DNA of 64,000 nt, from positions 1-64,000 of the forward strand of contig CANREG010000002.1 in NCBI GenBank assembly GCA_947629565.1. Reading direction: 5' to 3'. Shown piece by piece: positions 56,827-64,000 of this stretch (the stretch's first letter is position 1; every line of letters begins with the position of its first letter). The stretch is from an uncultured Lachnospiraceae bacterium. GTDB taxonomy: Bacteria; Bacillota; Clostridia; Lachnospirales; Lachnospiraceae. The position numbers and the translations under genes are program-made. The notes beneath the pieces are model-generated. The model searched no databases. It was not told the origin of the DNA and was given only the letters and a program-made list of their open reading frames with translations.

Positions 56827-58017
56827 TTGGAAATGTGGCAGGCAAGAAGGGATTTTTTAAGAGAAAAACTGAAAAGGCAGGGAATGGCGGCTGTGCTGAT
56901 TGACAGTCCGGCGAACCTTTATTATTATACAGGATTTACCGGCGGAGAGGCGGTATTTTTGATGCGCGCAGAAGACGGACGGGGGGTTCTTATAACGGAT
57001 TCCCGCTATTATGAACAGGTGGAGAAGGAGTGCCCGGATATTCCCTTAGCGCCGTTAGAGAAGGAACCTTATCATATTGTAGTTAGTAAACTGCTTGGGG
57101 AGCTTGTGGGAGAAGGCGTATCAGACAGTGCAGGAGTTGGCGCGAATGTTAAGGCGCATGAGGAACGTGAGGTATCAGGAGGAGCCGCTGCAGGAGGTAG
57201 TGTATCCGGTAATGTTAAGGCGGTTGTGGGAATTGAGGCGACGATGCCGCTTTCCCGGTATCTGCGGTTTCGCGAGACCTGTGGAGAATATGAGTTCATT
57301 TTAGCACAGGATGCGATTCAGGAAAGCCGTCAGGTGAAAGACGAAAAAGAGCTTTCGCTTATTGCCAGGGCAGAGGCTATCGGCGACGCAGCATTTTCTC
57401 ATATATTGGAACTGATCCGGCCGGGGGTGACGGAGGCGGAAATCGCCTTAGAGCTGGAATTTTTCATGAAGAGACAGGGCGCCGCCAAGTTAAGCTTTGA
57501 CACCATTGTGGCAAGCGGCCCTAATTCTTCCATGCCGCATGCGCAGGTGACCGACAGGAAGCTGCAGCCGGGAGATTTCATCACGATGGATTTTGGCTGT
57601 GTGTATCAGGGGTATTGTTCCGATATGACAAGAACCGTTGCGTTGGGAAAGCCCTCCGAGGAAATGCGGCGCATATATGAGATTGTGTCCGAGGCAAACT
57701 GTCGGGCGATGGAGGCGGTTCGCACAGGCGTGAAGTGCAGTTTCGTTGACGCGGCGGCAAGGGATTATATTGCCGACATGGGCTATGGGGAGTATTTCGG
57801 CCATGGTCTGGGGCACAGCGTGGGCCTGGAAATCCATGAGGAACCCCGTTTTTCCCCTAAGTGTGACGTCGTAACTAAAGAGAATATGGTGATTACGGAT
57901 GAACCGGGAATTTATCTGCCGGGGAAGTTTGGCGTCCGCATTGAGGATTTGCTGGTGGTAAAGGAGGATGGGTGCGAGTGCCTTTCCCATTCCCCGAAGG
58001 AGTTGATTATTTTGTAG
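56827..58017 (+). CDS. M24-family Xaa-Pro aminopeptidase
   Basis: Creatinase_N-like domain, then ITMDFGCVYQGYCSDMTRTVALG...GHGLGHSVGLEIHEEPRFSP...NMVITDEPGIYLPGKFGVRIEDLLVV; TTG start or ATG 56833. Confidence 0.92.
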   Translation: MEMWQARRDFLREKLKRQGMAAVLIDSPANLYYYTGFTGGEAVFLMRAEDGRGVLITDSRYYEQVEKECPDIPLAPLEKEPYHIVVSKLLGELVGEGVSDSAGVGANVKAHEEREVSGGAAAGGSVSGNVKAVVGIEATMPLSRYLRFRETCGEYEFILAQDAIQESRQVKDEKELSLIARAEAIGDAAFSHILELIRPGVTEAEIALELEFFMKRQGAAKLSFDTIVASGPNSSMPHAQVTDRKLQPGDFITMDFGCVYQGYCSDMTRTVALGKPSEEMRRIYEIVSEANCRAMEAVRTGVKCSFVDAAARDYIADMGYGEYFGHGLGHSVGLEIHEEPRFSPKCDVVTKENMVITDEPGIYLPGKFGVRIEDLLVVKEDGCECLSHSPKELIIL

Positions 58018-58062
58018 GGCTCACGGTTTTCTTTCCCGATGGAACGGATTATTTTGTAAGAC

Positions 58063-59070
58063 TCAGTGTGTAATGTCAAGAAAACGCTTTGCTGTGGTGC
58101 CGATGGCGTGTTCGTTATACACAAAACCAACGGTGCGTTCCGGGATTTCATAGTCCATGGGAATTTCTATGACCTGGCCGCTTTCAATGTAGGAATCCAC
58201 AAATTCCCGCACCACACAGGCGACGCCCATGCCAATGGCGGCAAAATCAATCAGCAGATCCATATTGTTAATCTCTAAAATCTGTCCCGGCTGGATGCGG
58301 TGCTTTTCTATATAGGCGTCGATGTATTGCCGGGATATATTTCCTTTGTCTAACAGCATGAGATTGGATTTTTCCAGAATCTCTTTTTCTGTAAAGGGGA
58401 TATCGGAACTCTTTTTCTTATCTTCTTCCGCAAATAGCAATAGACCGGTCATAGGTGGAAGCGGAGAAGCCCCGGCTCCTGTTTCACTGTCGGAACGGGA
58501 GCTTCCTTGATCGGCGTCGTATTCCCGCAAAATCAGGTTATCCAGATAAAGCCTTGTGGTGACAAAGGTGTCGTGGATTTTTCGCAGAGGCGCAAAATGA
58601 AAGTCTCTGTCTAATTTCGTCTCACAGATTAATCCAATATCAATTTTATCTGCCTTAAGAAGCTGGATGGTCTCAAAGGTGGGATTACATTCAATGGAAA
58701 CCTTGACATGGGGATTTTCCCGGATAAAATCCTGCAGGTACGACAGCAGCACATATTTGCAAAGCGAGGTGGAAACGCCGATGCGGAGCTGTCCCATGCC
58801 CAGATTTTTAATGCGTTTTAAGGTGTTTTCCGCCATGTCGATGGAGGCAAAGGCAGTTTCTAAGTGTTGGTAGAGGGTCTTACCTTCCTCCGTCAGCTTT
58901 ACGCCTTTTTTGCTTCGGATAAAAAGCGTCTGCCCAAGGGAATGTTCTAATCCGGTGATGGATTTGGAAACAGCGGGCTGGCTGATATAAAGATTCTCTG
59001 CCGCCCGGCTGATATTGCCGGTTTTTGCGGCTTCATAAAAAATGCGGTAATGGTTTAAATTCTGTTCCAT
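58063..59070 (-). CDS. LysR-family transcriptional regulator
   Basis: N-terminal HTH HYRIFYEAAKTGNISRAAENLYISQPAVSKSITGLEHSLGQTLFIRSKKGVKLTEEG. Confidence 0.94.
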   Translation of the reverse strand: MEQNLNHYRIFYEAAKTGNISRAAENLYISQPAVSKSITGLEHSLGQTLFIRSKKGVKLTEEGKTLYQHLETAFASIDMAENTLKRIKNLGMGQLRIGVSTSLCKYVLLSYLQDFIRENPHVKVSIECNPTFETIQLLKADKIDIGLICETKLDRDFHFAPLRKIHDTFVTTRLYLDNLILREYDADQGSSRSDSETGAGASPLPPMTGLLLFAEEDKKKSSDIPFTEKEILEKSNLMLLDKGNISRQYIDAYIEKHRIQPGQILEINNMDLLIDFAAIGMGVACVVREFVDSYIESGQVIEIPMDYEIPERTVGFVYNEHAIGTTAKRFLDITH

Positions 59071-59128
59071 GGGGTTTTCCTTTCTTCTATGAGTCTAATT
59101 GTTTTGCTTTTCTATAATCCGATATGAT

Positions 59129-59243
59129 TTTGTGGTTCTTGTAATCTCTTATGATTTCTGTAGTTATTTTGTGATATTTATAATCTCTTATGATTTCTGT
59201 AGTTGTTTTGTGATTCTTATAATCTTTTATGGCTTCGCAGGCA
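59129..59243 (+). repeat. 39-bp tandem repeat, about three copies, AT-rich
   Basis: tttgtggttcttgtaatctcttatgatttctgtagttat unit starts at 59129, 59168, 59207. Confidence 0.85.
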
Positions 59244-59550
59244 TCTGTCTTTTTGTAATTTGGAGTTGCATTATAAAAACAGATAACATAAATGATAGTT
59301 ATTATAAATTTAAATATCTATACAATAAAATTATATTATATCAATACAATTATTTTTTCAAGTCCGGTTAATGGGACACTTATTTTGATACAATGAATTT
59401 ATCAAGAAGTTAGATTGAAAAATTAAACCTGTACTTTGACAACTGACGATGGCTAAATAAGTCTAATTTACTTTTGCATAAGAATGTTTTTCATTCAAGG
59501 ATAATTTTAGGTTGCCTAAGTGTTGACGGAAGATTATAATACAAGGAGGA

Positions 59551-60519
59551 ATGGCTATGGGGAAACAGGAGAATATTGTAGTTCATTTTTTGTCGAGGGA
59601 TGACCGGTTCGCAGATTTGTTTAATGCGGTTTGTTTTAATGGGGAGCAGGTGATTGATGAGAAGGCGCTCAGGCCATGGAACGAGACTTACCGGACAGTG
59701 GTTAAGGATCGTACAGGGATGGATGTGATTCGCAGGGAACGGGATATTTCCAGAGTGGTAACGTTTGGAGACACAAAGCTTTTGCTGATGGTTTGCTGTG
59801 TGGAGCATCAGGAACATATTAATTACTGTATGCCCTTTCGGAGCATGATGTACGATTGTCTGGAATATTCGGATCAGGTGAGCCGGGTACAGTACCAACA
59901 TACACAGAGGAAGGACCTGTCAGGGGATGCGTATCTGGGACGTTTTGCCAAGGAGGATAAGCTGATTCCCGTGATAACGCTGATTTTCTATACGGGAGAC
60001 GACAAGTGGGACGCCGGCAGGTGTCTGTGGGATATGCTGGATATCGGGTTTCCGGATTTGGTGCGCCCCTATATTGGGAACTGGCCCCTTAATCTGGTAG
60101 AGTTTCAGAATATGGGAGATACAGAAGGGTATCGTTCGGACCTGAAACTGGTGTTAGATATTCTAAAGCACCGGGATAGCAAAGATGATCTGTGGAATTT
60201 TATTAATCAGAATGTACAATATCGTAATCTGGAAGCGGATACCTATATGATGATATCTAAGTTTATGAAGATGGATTTGATTGTAGATTCAGAGAATTAT
60301 GAGAACGAGGAAGGTGGGATTGATATGTGTAAGGCAGTACAGGAGATTTTTGAGGAAGGTCAGATGAATGGAAGGATAGCGGGAAGAGAAGAAGGAAGAG
60401 AAGAAGGAATACGCCTGGCAAAGAGGATATTTGAGAGAAGGTCAGCCGGAGAGGATATTGAGGAGATAGCGAAAGAGGAAGGTTTGGATATAGAATATGT
60501 CAGATCCATTCTGCTATAG
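59551..60519 (+). CDS. Rpn-family recombination-promoting nuclease/putative transposase-like (PD-(D/E)XK)
   Basis: 322 aa; VTFGDTKLLLMVCCVEHQEHINYCMPFRSMMYDCLEYSDQV...RKDLSGDAYLGRFAKEDKLIPVITLIFYTGDDKWDAGRCLWDML; C-terminal REEGREEGIRLAKRIFERRSAGEDIEEIAKEEGLD. Confidence 0.8.
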   Translation: MAMGKQENIVVHFLSRDDRFADLFNAVCFNGEQVIDEKALRPWNETYRTVVKDRTGMDVIRRERDISRVVTFGDTKLLLMVCCVEHQEHINYCMPFRSMMYDCLEYSDQVSRVQYQHTQRKDLSGDAYLGRFAKEDKLIPVITLIFYTGDDKWDAGRCLWDMLDIGFPDLVRPYIGNWPLNLVEFQNMGDTEGYRSDLKLVLDILKHRDSKDDLWNFINQNVQYRNLEADTYMMISKFMKMDLIVDSENYENEEGGIDMCKAVQEIFEEGQMNGRIAGREEGREEGIRLAKRIFERRSAGEDIEEIAKEEGLDIEYVRSILL

Positions 60520-60541
60520 AGGATTGGGTGCAATCAAGGGA

Positions 60542-60572
60542 TTGAATACTATGTATGAATTTATGTTATAAT
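60542..60572 (+). promoter_or_regulatory. Candidate promoter upstream of leuC
   Basis: ttgaat (60542-60547) - 19 bp - TATAAT (60567-60572); a second candidate, extended -10 TGcTATACT, lies at 60612-60620. Confidence 0.45.
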
Positions 60573-60659
60573 ATGTATTCTATATATATATTTTAATTAT
60601 AAATAGGATTATGCTATACTGTGTATGAATTTAATCAATAAGTAAAGGAGAGAATGGTT

Positions 60660-61925
60660 ATGGGAATGACTATGACACAGAAGATTCTTGCTGCCCATGC
60701 AGGACTTCCCTCGGTAGAAGCAGGCCAGTTGATTGAGGCAGATTTGGATTTAGTATTAGGAAATGATGTGACAACGCCGGTAGCCATCCATGAGATGGAG
60801 AAATTTAAGACAGATAAGGTGTTTGACAAGGATAAAATCGCTATGGTGCTTGATCATTTTACGCCGAATAAGGATATTAAGAGCGCAGAGCATTGTAAGT
60901 GTGTCAGGGAGTATGCGGATGCCCAGGAGATTACCAATTTCTTTGATGTGGGAGAGATGGGGATTGAACATGCGCTGCTTCCGGAGAAAGGCTTGATTGT
61001 TGCCGGAGAGACCTGCATTGGCGCAGATTCCCACACCTGTACCTATGGCGCATTGGGAGCATTTTCCACCGGAGTGGGTTCTACGGATATGGCGGCCGGA
61101 ATGGCAACCGGGAAGGCGTGGTTCAAGGTACCCTCTGCGATTCAGTTTGTATTGACTGGGAAACCAAAGAAATGGGTCAGCGGCAAGGATGTTATTTTAC
61201 ATATTATCGGCTTGATTGGTGTAGACGGCGCCCTTTATAAGTCGATGGAATTTGTAGGAGACGGTATTGCCAATCTTTCGATGGACGACCGTTTTACCAT
61301 GGCGAATATGGCCATTGAAGCAGGGGCCAAGAATGGAATTTTCCCTGTGGACGATAAGACGATTGCTTATATGAAGGAACATTCCAAGAAAGAGTATAAG
61401 GTCTATGAAGCCGATGAGGATGCGGTATATGATGAGGTGTATACCATTGATTTAAGCGCTTTAGAGCCTACTGTGGCGTTTCCGCATTTGCCGGAGAATA
61501 CCAAGCCAATCAGTCAGGTTCCGGATATTGCCATTGATCAGGTGGTGATTGGTTCATGTACCAATGGACGGATTGAAGATTTGCGGATTGCCGCAGAGGT
61601 ATTGAAAGGAAGACATTGTGCAAAGGGCCTCCGCGTAATTGTCATTCCGGCTACCCAGGCAATCTATTTACAGGCAATGGAGGAAGGCTTGCTCAAGATT
61701 TTTGTGGAAGCAGGGGCAGTTGTCTCTACTCCAACCTGCGGTCCATGTCTTGGCGGACATATGGGAATCCTTGCGGCAGGGGAAAAAGCAGTGGCCACAA
61801 CTAACCGGAACTTTGTAGGGCGCATGGGACATGTGGATTCTGAGATTTATCTGGCTTCCCCGGCGGTGGCAGCAGCTTCAGCGGTAACCGGTAAGATTTC
61901 CTGTCCATGCCAGTTAGAGAATTAA
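60660..61925 (+). CDS. leuC: 3-isopropylmalate dehydratase large subunit
   Basis: [94 protein letters not shown]. Confidence 0.95.
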   Translation: MGMTMTQKILAAHAGLPSVEAGQLIEADLDLVLGNDVTTPVAIHEMEKFKTDKVFDKDKIAMVLDHFTPNKDIKSAEHCKCVREYADAQEITNFFDVGEMGIEHALLPEKGLIVAGETCIGADSHTCTYGALGAFSTGVGSTDMAAGMATGKAWFKVPSAIQFVLTGKPKKWVSGKDVILHIIGLIGVDGALYKSMEFVGDGIANLSMDDRFTMANMAIEAGAKNGIFPVDDKTIAYMKEHSKKEYKVYEADEDAVYDEVYTIDLSALEPTVAFPHLPENTKPISQVPDIAIDQVVIGSCTNGRIEDLRIAAEVLKGRHCAKGLRVIVIPATQAIYLQAMEEGLLKIFVEAGAVVSTPTCGPCLGGHMGILAAGEKAVATTNRNFVGRMGHVDSEIYLASPAVAAASAVTGKISCPCQLEN

Positions 61926-62051
61926 GATAGAAAGGAACGCCTGGACAACGGGCATTTATTTAAGGCTGTATATCAGACAGCCGACAGGACAGCATCAGAC
62001 AGATATGGAGTGTTTGATAAGAAGAATGAGCAAACAGGAGGTTTAAGAATA

Positions 62052-62537
62052 ATGAAAGCACATGGAACAGTACATAAGTATGGAGATAATGTGGATACCG
62101 ATGTTATTATTCCGGCAAGATATCTCAATTCATCTGATCCGGCGGAGCTGGCAAAGAATTGCATGGAGGATATTGACAAGGATTTTGTAAAGCGGGTAAA
62201 GCCGGGCGATATTATGGTAGCCAATAAGAATTTCGGCTGTGGTTCCTCAAGGGAACATGCCCCGATAGCGATTAAAGCCAGCGGCATTAGCTGTGTGATT
62301 GCGGAGACCTTTGCAAGAATTTTTTACCGCAACGCCATTAATATCGGACTTCCGATTATCGAATGTCCGGAGGCGGCAAAGGGAATTGATGCCGGTGACG
62401 AGGTGGAGATTGATTTTGACAGCGGTATGATTTATAACCGGACCAAGGGAACAGAGTTTAAAGGGCAGGCATTTCCGCCGTTTATGCAGGAGATTATCAA
62501 GGCGGAAGGTCTGGTAAATTATATTAATAATAAGTAA
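62052..62537 (+). CDS. leuD: 3-isopropylmalate dehydratase small subunit
   Basis: [74 protein letters not shown]. Confidence 0.95.
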   Translation: MKAHGTVHKYGDNVDTDVIIPARYLNSSDPAELAKNCMEDIDKDFVKRVKPGDIMVANKNFGCGSSREHAPIAIKASGISCVIAETFARIFYRNAINIGLPIIECPEAAKGIDAGDEVEIDFDSGMIYNRTKGTEFKGQAFPPFMQEIIKAEGLVNYINNK

Positions 62538-62553
62538 TTCGGGAGGAAGGAAG

Positions 62554-63636
62554 ATGAATTTTAATTTAGCGGTCATCAAGGGAGATGGCATTGGACCGGA
62601 GGTTGTCACAGAGGCAATGAAGGTCTTAGATAAGATTGGGGAAAAGTATGGACATACCTTTCAGTATGACCAGCTTTTGATGGGGGGCTGCTCCATTGAT
62701 GCTTACGGCGAACCCTTGACAGACGAGACAGTGGAACGGGCGAAGAAGGCAGATGCAGTGCTGTTAGGCTCCATTGGCGGCAATACCAGCACTTCCCCCT
62801 GGTATAAGTTAGAGCCTCATTTAAGGCCGGAGGCAGGACTTTTAAAAATCCGCAAGGAATTGAATCTGTTTGCCAACTTAAGACCGGCATTATTATATCC
62901 CGAATTAAGAGGCGCATGTCCTCTGAAGGAGGAAATCTCTGAAAAGGGCTTTGACATGATGATTATGCGGGAACTGACCGGAGGACTGTATTTTGGTGAA
63001 AGGAAGACAGTTGAGGAGAACGGTAAGAAAAAGGCTATTGATACGTTGACCTACACGGAGGACGAGATTAGAAGAATTGCAATCCGGGGATTTGACATTG
63101 CGATGAAACGCAGAAAGAAAGTCACCTCGGTGGATAAAGCGAATGTATTAGATTCATCAAGACTTTGGCGGGCTGTAGTCAACGAAGTGGCAAAGGATTA
63201 TCCGGAGGTTCAGTTAGAGCATATGCTGGTGGATAACTGTGCCATGCAGTTAGTGAAGGATCCGGCGCAGTTTGATGTAATCCTGACAGAGAATATGTTT
63301 GGGGATATCCTATCTGACGAGGCGTCTATGGTGACCGGCTCCATCGGAATGTTAGCCTCCGCTTCCCTCAATGAGACGAAGTTTGGCATGTATGAGCCAA
63401 GCGGCGGTTCCGCACCGGATATTGCGGGACAGAACAAGGCAAATCCCATTGCCACAATCCTGTCTGCGGCTATGCTGCTCCGGTTTTCCTTGGATCTGGA
63501 CAAGGAGGCCGATGCGGTTGAGGCGGCAGTGAAGAAGGTTCTTGAAGATGGGTACCGCACCTGTGATATCGTATCGGAAGGAACGCAGTTAGTTAGCTGT
63601 ACGCAAATGGGAGACCTGATTGCTGAAAGGCTCTAA
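62554..63636 (+). CDS. leuB: 3-isopropylmalate dehydrogenase
   Basis: [99 protein letters not shown]. Confidence 0.96.
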   Translation: MNFNLAVIKGDGIGPEVVTEAMKVLDKIGEKYGHTFQYDQLLMGGCSIDAYGEPLTDETVERAKKADAVLLGSIGGNTSTSPWYKLEPHLRPEAGLLKIRKELNLFANLRPALLYPELRGACPLKEEISEKGFDMMIMRELTGGLYFGERKTVEENGKKKAIDTLTYTEDEIRRIAIRGFDIAMKRRKKVTSVDKANVLDSSRLWRAVVNEVAKDYPEVQLEHMLVDNCAMQLVKDPAQFDVILTENMFGDILSDEASMVTGSIGMLASASLNETKFGMYEPSGGSAPDIAGQNKANPIATILSAAMLLRFSLDLDKEADAVEAAVKKVLEDGYRTCDIVSEGTQLVSCTQMGDLIAERL

Positions 63637-63661
63637 TAAAAGAATATAAAGGAGACAGATT

Positions 63662-64000
63662 ATGAAGAGTGATAATGTTAAAGTTGGTATGCAGCAGGCG
63701 CCGCACAGATCTTTATTTAATGCGCTGGGCATGACCGAAGAAGAGATGAAGAAACCTTTAGTCGGCATTGTATGTTCCTATAATGAGATTGTTCCGGGAC
63801 ATATGAATCTGGATAAGATTGCCCAGGCCGTTAAGATGGGGGTTGCCATGGCAGGCGGTACGCCGGTTATGTTCCCGGCTATTGCTGTCTGTGACGGAAT
63901 TGCCATGGGGCATATCGGTATGAAGTATTCTTTAGTGACGAGAGATCTGATTGCAGATTCCACAGAATGTATGGCCATTGCCCATCAGTTTGACGCTTTA
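63662..64000 (+). CDS. ilvD: Dihydroxy-acid dehydratase, N-terminal part (truncated by window end)
   Basis: [113 protein letters not shown]. Confidence 0.95.
   Translation, partial: MKSDNVKVGMQQAPHRSLFNALGMTEEEMKKPLVGIVCSYNEIVPGHMNLDKIAQAVKMGVAMAGGTPVMFPAIAVCDGIAMGHIGMKYSLVTRDLIADSTECMAIAHQFDAL

Noticed and set aside
59551-60519. Intact mobile element around the Rpn/transposase-like gene
   Set aside because: No terminal inverted repeats or target-site duplications seen at the flanks; these proteins are often annotated as transposase without forming a transposon
60520-60653. T-box leader for the leu operon
   Set aside because: Region is too short and AT-rich, lacking the T-box core sequence and terminator/antiterminator

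Overview
The window is a contiguous chromosomal segment from a low-to-mid GC, endospore-lineage Firmicute, most likely a Clostridia/Lachnospiraceae-type organism. That placement rests on gene content and synteny only; no search was run. Order: (1) heat-shock operon hrcA(3' end)-grpE-dnaK-dnaJ; (2) an envelope glycosylation region (about 4-25 kb) with a CsbB/GtrB-type polyprenyl-phosphate glycosyltransferase, two Rossmann+FkbM methyltransferase fusions, a pair of SMR/EamA half-transporters, a GNAT, a very WecE/RffA-like sugar aminotransferase, three paralogous YfhO-family GT-C proteins, and a large repeat-rich surface protein, interrupted by cysteine desulfurase and thiI; (3) a housekeeping block mtaB-ireB-ruvX-DUF1292-rnj-ylbF-mltG-like-O-methyltransferase-U32, syntenic with the Bacillus yrr region; (4) sigK (minus strand), convergently overlapping the U32 gene; (5) a complete Gram-positive type IV pilus locus (pilB, pilT, pilC, pilin, prepilin peptidase, fused pilM-pilN, pilO-like, several minor prepilins) ending in a 1701-aa membrane-anchored protein; (6) a second GtrB-like glycosyltransferase, yqeG, an aroE-aroK fusion, an M24 peptidase and a LysR regulator; (7) an Rpn/PD-(D/E)XK-type gene with a well-placed internal start; (8) leuC-leuD-leuB-ilvD. 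The points most worth follow-up are the putative three-component glycosylation system with three YfhO paralogs, the pilus locus with its giant terminal protein and beta-helix PilX-like subunit, the structured repeat element between pilC and the pilin, the pilin-downstream hairpin, and the internal start in the Rpn gene. No tRNA, rRNA, CRISPR or intact transposon was recognised.
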